From NCBI GenBank assembly GCA_048772705.1, contig JBLWGC010000082.1, forward strand, positions 1 to 64,000: a stretch of 64,000 nucleotides of DNA, read 5' to 3'. The DNA comes from Leidyana gryllorum EB-2025a (taxonomy: Eukaryota; Apicomplexa). Shown here piece by piece: positions 10,001-20,179 of this stretch; the first letter of the stretch is position 1; each line of letters begins with the position of its first letter. A model generated the notes under the pieces. The model saw only the letters and a program-made list of their open reading frames with translations. It did not search any database and was not told the origin of the DNA. A program made the translations under genes and the position numbers.

Positions 10001-10570
10001 AGTGAAGCTACAGAATCACAGAAACACCAGGCAGATAAACGAAGGCAGCGGATCAGCTTCACGTTAGGAGAACAGGTATTGTTGAGCACGAAGAATTTAG
10101 CACACGTACCAACTCACAAACTTTCGATCCCATTCTGCGGACCCTTCAGGGTCGTACGAATAGGCGAGAACGACACATACACCATTGACCTACCGCAGGG
10201 ATGGGGCATTTTCCCCAAGTTTCACGCGAGTAGGCTGGAGAAGTTTACACAGAGGCAAGCAGAGCAGGAAGACCCAGCAAGAGAAGGTCAATCCGCTAAC
10301 GACGACGCAGAGAATGAACCATTGTATTTGATGCAAGCCATCACGGGCTGGAGACCCACAGAACAAGGGACCCAATACAGAGTCAGATGGGCTGGATACA
10401 CACAGGAAACATGGGAACCGGCGGAAGAAGTCCTAGCAGCACAAGGGGCGGACCTTATAGAGGACTTCAGGAGACAATGGAATCGCAGGAACCCGAACAA
10501 CCCCTTTCACACAGAACCGGAACGGCAACAAACCACGAATTTGGACCAGCTGGGCCCGGGAGGGGTGTAA
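6887..10570 (+). CDS. pol: pol of chromovirus element A, copy 2
   Basis: Identical predicted protein to copy 1: 1227 residues with protease, reverse transcriptase (YLDD), RNase H, integrase and C-terminal chromodomain. The stop codon again comes from the first bases of the following LTR. It looks whole. Confidence 0.93.
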   Translation: MCQGKEMLQLWRQRTPRMEVPRAKRRPTSKAVRDWKTSETGETHEGSLRNRGRNRGFSRRPRANADRSINKGPKREANGTLTTVWQLSRDERGPKMDVCVLVDTGATIPCINEATTRGLNLRRTGDHATLRTVQGTCGRELAEAQLYTNQGQSIRIRGALLPNMPYDVIISTSVIVKLGLCITVTKGKRLCILERYAVDVKEPTKEDWWADEQLHAAEVYVTEDLERTSMQPLDTPIDIPAKYAPLIQAYPEITRTETPLPPVRPGVDHRIELKDKNTTPFVRAPYRVPQRYITELRNQIVELKKAKKIQLSSSSWASPCLFVPKKDTAVPRLVCDYRRLNDATLKMASPIPALDEALQALAGATWFSTLDLKAGYHQIRMAPDSCSLTAFSTPWGLYEWTVMPNGLTNAPATFMNFMNQVFADLIGTSVFVYLDDVLVFSRTEEEHEDHLREVFERLKQNDLIIHNRKSHFFKREVTYLGHVIGESGAKPISERVDTLRELAYPTTLKETQRVLGMLNYYRRFIPHFANKAQPLYQLMHGCKRPSDRVADTEEARESLEQLKRSLAEASTLRHPTQLTQELTIYTDASLTAIGAALHLPAEQGGCPVEFISRTLTAAQTRYPTHERELLAIVEACRHWRHLLIGRKTTIMTDHKPLTHLLSQSHLSDRQARWLIHLAELDLEIKYIPGTKNIIADLLSRPRKQRNEPRHRETQAECNAVDQAPGTDAGEEISALEGRLRDAWKGREAEAGKQGEVEWINGLPVTPDGTIEVPTDLSLIKDIIEDNHDSALAGHLAADKTIGRIRALFSWKGLAMDTANYCRSCATCQRAKKRGHRPYGLLHPLSNPTLPWAEVGIDFLELPKDRETGKDYLLVVVDRLTRRLRLIPCEKSITAKDAAELFLDQVVKVHGAPMKIVSDRDTRFAAETWKEVMRSIGARPAMTTAYHPQSNGLTERANRSVLQILRCVLGGHRDRWMNHILSTEMAYNSAVQASTRMSPLELDTGRITFLPSRLNEIASTRSTMGKLHLQKMQEAIDRLSEATESQKHQADKRRQRISFTLGEQVLLSTKNLAHVPTHKLSIPFCGPFRVVRIGENDTYTIDLPQGWGIFPKFHASRLEKFTQRQAEQEDPAREGQSANDDAENEPLYLMQAITGWRPTEQGTQYRVRWAGYTQETWEPAEEVLAAQGADLIEDFRRQWNRRNPNNPFHTEPERQQTTNLDQLGPGGV

Positions 10571-10780
10571 GGGCTGCGAGAAGTGTTTGACGGAAGCCGG
10601 CCGGAGCCGGTCATCCATGGTAAGTCTGTGTCTCCGGAGACCGGCCGGCCGGCAAAAGGAGACACGGACACACGTGTGTAGTGCCTTTTTACTTACGTGA
10701 TTCGGCATCAACGAGAATAATGGACTTACGAAACGGCAAGGTACTCACCTTAGACAGTAGCACAAGGAACCCGTGTTACA
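10566..10780 (+). repeat. LTR 3 of chromovirus array
   Basis: Third copy of the 215-bp LTR. It ends TTACA at 10780 and is followed at once by integrase sequence of a different chromovirus (element Y). The bases outside the array (gacct on the left, cccgg on the right) do not form a target-site duplication. Confidence 0.9.
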
Positions 10781-11607
10781 CCCGGAAACTAATGGGCTAG
10801 TCGAAAGGGCGAATAGATCCATCGTTCAGATGATACGCTGTGCACTCTTAGGACATGGAGGGAACTGGGCTGGACACGTTATGGCGACCGAGATGGCGTA
10901 CAACGCCGCCCCTCAAGCCTCGACAAAGTTCTCACCTCTGGAATTAGACACTGGCAGGACGACCTTCCTCCCGAACAATCTGATGGATATAGCAGGACAG
11001 AGAAGTTTAACTGGCAGGATCTATTTGCAGAAACTGCAAGAGGCCTCGGACAGATTGAGACAGGCAGCGGCACAGCAGAAGAAGAACGCAGATCGACATA
11101 GACAGAAACAAGAGTTTCGGGTCGGACAAAAGGTACTTCTAGCGACGGCCCGACTGTCACACGTACCAGTTTCGAAGCTCACCACCCCGTATTGTGGACC
11201 ATTCACGGTACTGCAGCGGACCGGGGACGAGACTTATCTATTGGACCTACCAGAATCGTGGGGGATACACCCTAAATTCCACACGAGCCGGTTGGAACCT
11301 TACCATGAACGAAATCTAGAAGAGAGAATTACAATCACCGAAGACGCATTGAACGACCCGTGCTCCAGCGGAAATGACCAACGGAAATCAAACGATGAAC
11401 AGCTCTATATCATGCAGGAAATCATAGGTTGGCGTGAAACGGACGGAGGACTGGAGTATAAGGTTAAATGGGTAGGTTATCAAGACGAAACCTGGGAGCC
11501 GGCAACCAATGTCATTCAAGCCGATGGCCAAGACCTGATAGAAAGCTTCATGAAGAAGTGGAATAGACGATTCCCCAAGAACCCATTTCAGCTAGAAGGG
11601 GGAGGAG
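10781..11607 (+). mobile_element. Chromovirus 3' pol remnant (element Y)
   Basis: The frame begins in the middle of the integrase core (HPETNGLVERANRS) and runs through the GPFTV..HTSRLEPYH module and a chromodomain (YKVKWVGYQDETWEP). It ends GGGV* at 11612 with a purine tract (GGGGGAGGAG) just before its own LTR. It is related to element A but clearly divergent. The 5' part is absent here because array A sits against it. Broken fossil. Confidence 0.85.
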
Positions 11608-11847
11608 TGTAGACCCCAGTCACACTACATAGCCCTGTTTTGCTTAGTCCCTGGCCAGCCAGAGCTGGTCCAGTATAATAGATCACGTCTCCGATGACCG
11701 GCAAACCGGCACACACGGAGACGCGCAACTTACAAACACGTTTTTATTAAGTCTGGAACCGCTTGCAGATGCCACTGGAATTACGTAGTAGCAAACGCCC
11801 CCACCGGCAACCACTTACCGACACCACTGGCGGGGGAACCGCTTACA
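11608..11847 (+). repeat. 3' LTR of element Y
   Basis: About 240 bp, TGTAG at 11608 to TTACA at 11847. It follows a polypurine tract and, like the LTR of element A, contains a gag-like start codon (11770, MPLELRSSK) and a CGTCTCCG/CGGAGACG hairpin (11686-11723). The right boundary is set by where opposite-strand gypsy coding sequence resumes. There is only one copy in the window, so the ends are inferred by analogy. Confidence 0.65.
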
Positions 11848-14800
11848 CGCCATGCCTTTCCACCAGACCCATCGCTTCATGCGGCTGAGTGTGCGGTTGA
11901 TGCCCAGGTGACCTCCATACCTGGCTGCATGGAACCAGTAGAGGATAGCTTCTCTCAACTTCTTCGGAATGAATAACTTGTGGGTGGTCTTCGAAACGTA
12001 GTGACCGGAGGGTAATTGGTAGCATGCGACCTTCTCGTCCTCCGTCATCTCAGTGTATGCCCCCGTCAGTTCCGCCAACTGTGGGATTCGAGGGGTTTTA
12101 CCTAACAACTGACCCACGTAGCACGACGTCGACATCAGCTCCAGTTCCTGCTCTGAAACACCTTCATCTGTCGTCCGTGACAGCCAATCCGCCATAATAT
12201 TCACCTCTCCCGAGATGTGCCTGATCTCGAGGTCGAACTGCTGCAGAAACATAGCCCATCTCTGGACTTTGCCGTCCTGCGCTGAATGCATCCATTTCAA
12301 ACTTTCGTGATCTGTCTCGACAATGGTCCGAGAGCACTTAATATAGTCCTTGAAGTGGTCCACAGCCCATTTGATAGCGAACGCTTCACGTTCTCGCGTG
12401 TCCCATCGCCTCTCCGCTGGGCTCAAGGTCTTGCTACCGAATTCGATGGGGACCCACTCACCATCCTGCTGCTGCATCAGTACTGCTCCGATTCCTTTAT
12501 CAGAGGCGTCCGTCATCATCTTAAATTCCCCGGTTCCCGTTGGCGCTCGTAGAATCACTGCGCGTATGAGCTCCTGTTTCAGCAGCCTGAACGCATCCTC
12601 CTGTTCTAACCCCCATTCCCACGTGGTGCCCTTCTTCATCAGCCTCGTGAGAGGTTCCACAATCGTCGCTAGGCCCGGAATGAATCGTCTCAGGTAGCTG
12701 ACCGTACCCAGAAACGATTTGAGAACCTTCTTGTCCCCTGGTGGGCTAGCCTGCACGATCCCTTGTACCTTGTTAGGAGACGGGGCAATGCCAGAACTCC
12801 CCACCTTATGTCCTAACACTTCGATCTCCGCCTTATCCAATTCTGACTTCTCCATTTTTAAAGACAGTCCTCTCTGGCATGCTCGCGATAACACCTCCAC
12901 CAGCAGCCGATCATGTTCGCTCTCCGTCTGCGCCGCTATGATGATATCATCAACGTAGCAGAAGACACCCGAGTTGTACAGGTCACCGAACGTGTCATCC
13001 ATGACCCTTTGGAATTCGGATCCACTAGTTTTGATCCCAAACGGGAGAACGTTAAACTCGAACGTCCCTCTATGTGTGACGAAGGCAGTATATTCCTTCG
13101 ATCCCTCCTCCAATGGCATCTGCCAGAAGCCTGAATAACAATCTAAACTTGTATAGCGACTCTTTCCGGCTATATTCTGCAATTGATCCCAGATCAGAGG
13201 AAGCGGATACGAGTCTGCTTTCATCAACTTATTCAGTGGTCGGTAATCGATACACAGTCGCCAGGACCCGTCCTTCTTCCTGATGAACACTGGCGCACTC
13301 CCCCACGCTGACTTGCTTGGTCGGATGGCGTCTTCATCTAGTAACTTCTTTAGCTCCTTCTCTAATACCTCCTTCAATATTGGTGACAGTCGCCGCATCG
13401 GCTCCTTCACCGGTCTGCCTCGGACCTCTAGCCGTGCCTCTGCTCCTGTGATCCCACCCAATCGGGGCTTTATCCAGCAGGCCTGGTGTTGCATGAAGAT
13501 CTCCTTCAATCGCCCTTTTCGGTCAGCTTCTAAATGGCTCGTTGCTCCATCCCACTTCTTCTGCATTTCTTCCGCCTCTTCATCTGTCACGCAATGCGGT
13601 GTCGCAAGCGCAATGAGGTGCTCCTCCGCTGCTGTTGCAATCACCACCTGACTGTCCACGTCCTTCAGGACGAAGTTTACCGTGTCGATCAGAGCCCTCA
13701 GCTTGATCAACTCGGCATATCCGAGCAACGCTGGAAAGTCCTCTTCATCCAGGAGATAAAACTCCACCTCTACCTCTCGTTCGCCGATCCGCATCCTGAT
13801 CGGTTTCTGTCGTACCGCCGACCTCCTTCCCAATCCTACAAAATTGAGTGTCTGACCTGTTGGTTCGAGCCCGAGCCTCCGCGCTACGGCCCGTCCGCAC
13901 ATCGATCTAGCCGCCCCCGTATCCATCAGCATCGTAACGGTCCGGCCCTCATAGACGGCCAAAACTTTGAACATCCATCGCGGCTGCGGTAATGGTCCGT
14001 TCATTCTTGTTATTAAACTCGACATACCAAGGTACTCATCTCCGCTAACGTCACCTTCCTCGATAGCCACGTTCGCATTCGTTCCCGCCTCGTTCCTCTG
14101 TTCCGTTAGTGGTTGTTCCACGATCTCGGTCATCTGTTGGGCGTATGGTGGGATATTGCGCTGAATTAATCTCTGCGCCTTCTGTAAACTTGTTGCTTTG
14201 GTCCCATCTCCTTCCACTGTGATCGTCACACCTCCTCTGATCTTCTCCCTCATCTCTACCTGCTTCCCGCCCATGCAGTCCGGGACCACGGTCACGAGAC
14301 AGGCTCGCGCAATATGGCCTTTCTTGCCACATCGGCGGCATATTGACTCTGCATGTGGGCACTCCCTCCGGTAGTGTTGCCCCAGACATCCGTGACATTG
14401 GCCAGGCCTCCTTCCTCCGGCCGGCACGGCTGCAGAATCCCTTCTGTTGCTCGCCTGTGGACTCTCGCTCGCCACGAATAATGACTGCTCCTCCAACAGG
14501 AGTTCTTGTCTCATTTGCTCCACACGAAGGGCCCTCTCCACTAGGCCGTTCTGCAATCGCCACTCCGCCTCCATCATCACTCGCGCTGCTACCGACTTCG
14601 GCAGAGCCATCTTCAATCCTTGGGCGATCCTTCTCTCACCCAACGCCGCTTCTATCGCCTCGTAGCCCCTCCTACGCGCGATCCGCACCGCGCGCTCACT
14701 TTTCATGACGATCATATCGACCGCATCCTGCACAGTCCGCTGCTCCTGAGGGTAGAGTATTTGGCGTTCCAATTCGGCTAAGTAATTGTCAGTTGCAAAC

Positions 14801-15267
14801 TGGGAGTTGGCTACTTCGGTCACCAACTCCTCATACGTTTCGCAACCGCTTACCGCCGTTATCGCTGACTTCCAACGCCGACTTCCAGCTGCCAACGCCC
14901 ATTTTGCCTTGAAAAGCTTCACCGAGCAGGGCATCATCATCATGACTTCGGCAGCCGCATCCACCCAGTCCTCGAATTCACCTTCTTCACTTGGATTAAA
15001 TGGCGGAAGCTCGATTCGCTTCAACGCCTTGGCCCAGTCTTCTTCCTTATCATCAGTAATGGCAGTGCTAGGCACCACCGGGAATCGTCGCTGTACTCGT
15101 CCTACGGCCGCCTTCAGCAAGATCCGATCATTCCCAGAACAGCCCCCATAATTCGTGATCGGTTCTGCAGGCCGATCAGCGTTCGGAACTGCCGTTAGGT
15201 CGACCGTAGGATTTTGATCTTCCTCCTGGTTGCTTGCCGCCTTGCTCCTTAATCCGTCCTTCGCCAT
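11848..15267 (-). mobile_element. Ty3/gypsy gag-pol (element Z), entered by element Y
   Basis: A single long gag-pol frame of about 1140 codons on the minus strand starts at 15267 (MAKDG). It carries two CCHC knuckles near residue 290-320 (CHGCLGQHYRREC, CRRCGKKGHIARAC), protease (MDTGAARS, about 448), reverse transcriptase (YVDD, about 772), RNase H (MTDASDKG, about 920) and the beginning of an integrase zinc finger (HLGINRTLSRMKRW). Coding similarity ends at the LTR of element Y, which appears to have landed in the integrase region. Unlike element A, gag and pol share one frame. Broken fossil; the remainder of Z is not recognisable in the window. Confidence 0.88.
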
Positions 15268-15514
15268 CACGTAGTTTTATTAGTACCACCAGTTCCGTTT
15301 GTGCCGAGCACACGCGTGTCTGGATGCCGGTGTCTCCGTGTCAGCCGGCCCCAATCGTCATATAGATCACCACACATAAAATATAAACAAATAAAAGATG
15401 CAAAAGGGGGTTCACTAATCTAGGGTTACAGTACCCTAACACTTCGTGTCACACAGGGGTTTGACGAATCACTGCCTTACTTTGTAAACGCGTTGAGATT
15501 TCATTATTCCCCAT
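15268..15514 (-). other. Leader/LTR region of element Z, limits not determined
   Basis: Upstream (in minus-strand sense) of the Z start. It contains TGGTGGTAC close to the start codon as a weak primer-binding-site candidate and a GGAGACACCGGC block similar to the hairpin region of the other LTRs. No second copy is in the window, so LTR ends cannot be fixed. Confidence 0.35.
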
Positions 15515-16349
15515 TCAAACACTTACTGCCTTAACCTCGTCGCTCTTATTTTCAGCGGAAGGATCGGTGCGCGTCTCGGAGCCTCTCGAACTGTCCTTCT
15601 TCGGGCCCCTTCCCTCTTTCGCGGAGGATTTGGCGTTAGAATCGCCTCCTTCGGCTTTCTCATCTACTGGGGCACGCTTCTTAGCTGGGGTTCGACCGCC
15701 CTTCGATCTCCTTTCTTTCCTTTCCTGTGATGTGGGATCAATCAGACAATCAAAAGATCATTCACCTGCGGCGGGATGAGAACGTCTGACAGAGGTCCCT
15801 TGCCCCGGGGACCCTGGCCACTCCGATGTGTCTGCGAAACTGGAACGACCGAAGATTGAAATTCCTTACTGCAGGCGAAGTTTCGAGTGGAGTTGTTGTA
15901 GCATCTGGCTGATTTGGGGGAAGACGGGAGTCACCACCCGGAGCGGTGGAAGTTGTGTTTCGCGCAATAATCGTCGCGGTGGAAGTTGTGTTTCGTGCAG
16001 CCGTCGGAGCAGTGAAAGTTGAGTTTCGTGCAGTGTGCTGAAGTTTGGTTTGGAAAGCTTCACCAGCCATTCTGTCCGTCTGTCGGCTCTCAAGTCGCCC
16101 AATTTCATGAGCAGTCTTTGGTTTCTGACCCGGGAACACCTGCCAACGGTATCCTCTCCTCACTGGCTGACGAGCGTCGGGTACGGGAGCCATAACTCCC
16201 CCAGTGCCCCCGGCTGTGAAGTTGTGCCCCACGCTTGTAGGTCCAATGGGCACTGTGAAGTTACCGGCAGCCACCAAAGTCGTCAACAATGCGTTGTCGG
16301 ACTCGTTGCGCTGGGCATTCTGTCGATGTGAGCGGACGGTAACAGTCAT
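15515..16349 (-). CDS. Hypothetical protein with repeated N-x-T motifs
   Basis: Two exons joined by a 41-nt intron (15725-15765) that restores a continuous frame. Exon 1 encodes MTVTVRSHRQ onward, with a glycine/proline-rich middle and three 12-residue repeats built on ARN(S/T)T. Exon 2 encodes a lysine/serine-rich, likely disordered tail. Five N-x-S/T sequons recur, but no signal peptide is visible. A GTAAGT directly before the stop leaves open further downstream exons. No family recognised. It lies next to the retroelement block, so it may not be a conserved gene. Confidence 0.4.
15948..16036 (-). repeat. Three imperfect 36-bp repeats in coding sequence
   Basis: Units built on GTGGAAGTTGTGTTTCG(C/T)GCA recur at about 36-bp spacing. 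On the minus strand they encode the repeated ARNTTSTA-type segments of the hypothetical protein. Confidence 0.6.
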
Positions 16350-17021
16350 CGCTCAAAGTAATCGAGAGTCAATAAGGTCAAAATTCCAAAGACCGGAAAT
16401 GTGTATTAATAAGTAACTTGAATGAAAGTCGTTTGTCGGCTGCCCAGCCCATCGTGTCGCACACCAGTACACTGAGAGTTTTTTTGCCAATTTTGGAGAG
16501 ACACGCCGTCGACCAGGGCAGTAAATGAGACCACATACACTAATCAGAGGAAATCCCGAAGCCGTCGTCGGACGCACTACGCCCCCCTCCTCAACGATAC
16601 TTCGGAAAAAAAACACCTGAGTCAGCTGCAAAGACGCAGTCGAGGGGACGCAGTAGCGGGTTGGCGCTGTGATATAATAGACGGTCTCCAGGTGTACAAA
16701 CGACGGCGGACGAATACCTCCAAACACTCTCATCCAATACCAAGGGAGAACGTTAGACACGAAAGCTGTCGAAGTATTGTATGGCCACGTCTCTCAAAAG
16801 TCTCGAACGAAGTTGACGGAGGTCAGCCGTTACCAGAAGGCCACGCTGCCCAATTCCCTATGAACGGTGATGCTTTGGGAACAGCGATGTTCAGCTTTTG
16901 GCGCTCCGCTCGAGCCCGAGCCATTTTTACATCTGTGTTAGCGATTATCACCGACTTTTTTGGGATTGGAGAAGCATTCGACAATATGGTGGGGAACTTT
17001 TCGCGAGCGCAAAACAGGTGA
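16350..17021. other. Intergenic, no supported gene
   Basis: No reading frame here has protein-like composition plus sensible splice sites. A short minus-strand frame starting at 16924 (MARARAERQKLN) could be a first exon, but I could not connect it to anything. Confidence 0.5.
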
Positions 17022-18800
17022 TTACAGGTGGTACTGACGCACAGTAGGGATCAGTGACCTCAATGATGGCATTTTGGCATTATTAACCCAACTCTTGAAA
17101 GATCCTTGATCAGCATTAGCTTTAACAACTCGATAAGCGGCATGAAGCGATCGAGCGAGCCGGTCCGACTCGGTCCAAGTGCCGATGTGCACAGAATATT
17201 TTCCCAGCGTCTCCAACTCCAGGAGAAGGTCCCTTTCTTCTTGTGTTGGAAGATTTTGTGATCCGCTGGCTCGGCCAAGCACAAGGAGCTGCAATAGAGC
17301 TGCAGCACTCAGTGCCGAATTCTCATCAAGTAGAGTTTTCATCATCGTAATCGCATCTTCACCTTAAGCTCTTAACCGCTCCGTCAGCGCAATCACACCC
17401 TGTGAGCCTACTGTCGCCCTCGGCACATTGACCCTAAGCCTAGATTAGAGGTGCTCGGTTGGGATGACAGTTGGCCACCGGGTGCCCCTCTCAGTCATAC
17501 GACTATAGATCTGTTCCGGTCCAGCCTAAAGAACCGGTCACTCCCCACGGCACACTCACGCACTTGTGGATCGACCAGCCTGTAATTCAACTCATCCATA
17601 TGCGAAAACATTCGAAACACCTCGTGTGCATTCATCCTTACCGCCGCGGAGTGCTCCGCTCGGCTGACCTCTTCACGATAGCTGGCAGCGTGAGGAACAC
17701 TCTCACTCTGTATGGTTTCATACTTCAATTTCAGCGAATGTGCTCAGTCCACTCGCAACTGAGATGGTAAGTTGCAGTGCAGACCATATCATCCTCGCGC
17801 CTCGAGGTTGAGACCTCGACCATACGGAGCAGACTCCCCTGGCATCACAAGACGCGCAGCTTTCAAATTACGCTCCGAAAATCTGAGAACAACACCAAAG
17901 TACACAATCGCCTGACCAATTCGCTCCTCCCTCGACTCAAGTCGCGATCGCATCAACCCAAGTTCAATGTGCACGTTTCCAGCCTCTCGATGCCTTCATC
18001 AGGCTCACGCTGCCGACGATGTTCACATCGGGAGTCAGCGTGGTTTGACACATTCATAGCCGACTTCAATCGCGCTTGACTTGGTGGATGCGGTACTGAG
18101 ATTCCAACATTTGCTTCCCCATGTCTCCTACCGTCCATCAACAAACCTTCTCAAATTTCCCGACCTGATAGCCCCGCTGGCCACCGAAGTGTCCAAAGCT
18201 ACATACTGCGGGATGAGTGCGGGGAGGTGCGTTCATGTCATCAGAATAGACGTGACCATCTCGATGTCCGTCCTCTCAAGTGGCATCCTAATAATCAGCT
18301 TTTCCCACAGATTTAGCCCACAAGCATCAGTACTCAGACTTGTGTCGAGAACGTGACCATTGCTTCCCCTAGCCACCGACCCAATGGAAGATGGAGGCTC
18401 ACTGAGCTTCGATAACTTTTCTGAAACTCAGCTGGATTCCCATTCGTGAGAACAAAGGCAGCCGTTATTATCAAATACCGGCCTTACAAAATGAGAGTCG
18501 AGGATTCGAGCCGTATCGCGTCAGATTCCGTGATTGAGTCTTACAATGTGACACGCCAACTTTCAGATAGCAACAGCTCCTTATGCACTGATTTGGCGGT
18601 GCTAGGTCGGGCTGGGGAGGATCGTCGGCTGGAGGGGCTTCTGCAGCCGACGACCGAGCAACCACCGGTGTAGAACCGTGTAGTCCAAGAAGTGCGGCCT
18701 GGGCCCGGATGTTCGACGTCATCCGCGGCACGTTGGGGCGGCGCGCAGCAGGTGCGGGGGACTTCTTGGGAGCGGGGGTCTTTTTTCCCTTTGGGGCCAT
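17022..18800 (-). CDS. Multi-exon hypothetical gene or decayed gene, model unresolved
   Basis: The minus strand shows a run of protein-like segments interrupted by candidate 35-60 nt GT-AG introns. It starts with a clear ATG at 18800 (MAPKGKKTPAPKK, a lysine/proline/alanine-rich disordered N-terminus). Then come an acidic/aliphatic segment (GLNLWEKLIIRMPLERT, about 18270-18330), a helical segment (LESREERIGQAIVYFGVVL, about 17870-17940), a segment at 17495-17728 (FRMFSHMDELNYRLVDP) and a helical segment at 17022-17345 (LLDENSALSAAALLQLLVL). The last has an in-frame TAA just upstream, so part may be a pseudogene. No family was recognised. This may be two genes. Confidence 0.35.
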
Positions 18801-18865
18801 TCGTAACAGTCTCTCTGTGCACTCTCACGCACGCTACTTTATTCTCTAAAAGATTGTTCTACATC

Positions 18866-18882
18866 GGGAGACGGCGTCTCCC
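18866..18882. promoter_or_regulatory. 17-bp palindrome upstream of the 18800 start
   Basis: GGGAGACGGCGTCTCCC is a perfect inverted repeat with a 3-bp centre. It lies 66 bp upstream of the minus-strand ATG at 18800 and shares the GTCTCC/GGAGAC core with the LTR hairpins. A regulatory role is only inferred from position. Confidence 0.3.
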
Positions 18883-20179
18883 GTCTCCCTTTACTACTAC
18901 TGTCCATGCCCTGGGCTAATCATGCACCATTCAGTGATGGGTCGAATTAGTACGCTGTATATACACCGTCACAATCATTCAGTCAACAAGAGACGCGAAT
19001 TGGCATCACGATAAGTCCAATAAGAGCAGTAAATACGGAAGAGCTTGCCGTGAACAAAGTCGCTCTGTCGGTGTCGAAGCGAGCCCCGTCCACCCTGTCA
19101 TAAAATCTCAGATGGAAGCATCACGCATTGTTGATACTTTCAGGAGCGTCACACCACCAGAGTGCAAAGGCTGCTCAGCTCCCTGCCCACCTCTTCCTGA
19201 TCAGGTGAAATGCAATCCGCAGGTAAGTTAAAAATTGCCGAGTTTTTCAATGCGAGGGGAGTTCGTTGTGTCCCCACTCCTTCTGTCCTCACCATTGATA
19301 AGAAGTCGAACTCTAAGATGCTGAGCTCCCACCATCACTACAAGTTCTTGTAAGCACAGATACTGGCGAACGGACATGATGCAATCAGTGATGCCAGACA
19401 CCGGCTCGCCATCCTCAACAAAAGACAGTAATCAACACTTTCCGATGCGTCAGACTGTCGATCGGCCCCCACCTATCTGCAGAGGTGCACCAATTGACCA
19501 ATGCCCTCCCCCTCCCAACGTTCAAATAAGGCTTCGCAGCCTGGCTGATCTTTAGGTGACAGTTCTGAAACAGAGAGGAGCCGTAGGATACGATTGGGGC
19601 CGGGAAACAGAGGCAGACGATCTTCTTTAGATTAGTGGCTGGTTAGACAGAAGACGTGTGGTAACGCGAGTGAGGTAAGAGGATGGCGTCTCTGCCACCA
19701 GAGGGGGGACTACATTGGACCCTCACGTGAAGCGATGTGCTGGGCCACCATGACTTCCGAAACTGACTACTCCGGACGCAAGTTGGTGTCGAGGACAGTG
19801 AATGGCTAGGAATATGGCGAGAGAGAGATCAAAGCCCTCAAAGAAAGCCGTGCGGAAGCACGATGCCCAGACTGGGATACGTACAGCGAACTAGATTTCC
19901 CTGGAATCAGTTCAAGCGCTCCCGCTGGTCGGAAGAGAAGCTTCGCATTGTGTTGTATTAGTCTTTCATCTCGGGGAATGCCCACCGACACGGCAAAGTC
20001 TGCAGTCCAAGGTCTCAAGGATAGAAAGTTCAACCAACATTAATCGATTAATGTTCAAGCGCGTTGTCAGCGTGTATTATCCATGTGTAATATCATTCCA
20101 TAGTGGGATCAATCAGCTCGTAGAAAACAGTATAATACCAAAAAGGGTCGAGTGTATCGTCACCGGCCTGTTCAAACTT
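18883..20179. other. Gene-poor stretch of about 1.3 kb
   Basis: No convincing coding exon, RNA gene or repeat was found on either strand. Short frames present (for example 19806-20033 minus) lack codon structure or splice context. Confidence 0.55.

Noticed and set aside
14890-14915. Stretch resembling the dinoflagellate spliced-leader sequence
   Set aside because: Partial match only, and it falls inside the gag coding region of element Z. No spliced-leader gene or relic was found in the window.
16353-16760. 135-codon minus-strand frame
   Set aside because: Begins with a non-ATG codon, has odd composition rich in Cys/Trp/Tyr, and connects to neither neighbour by clean splice sites.
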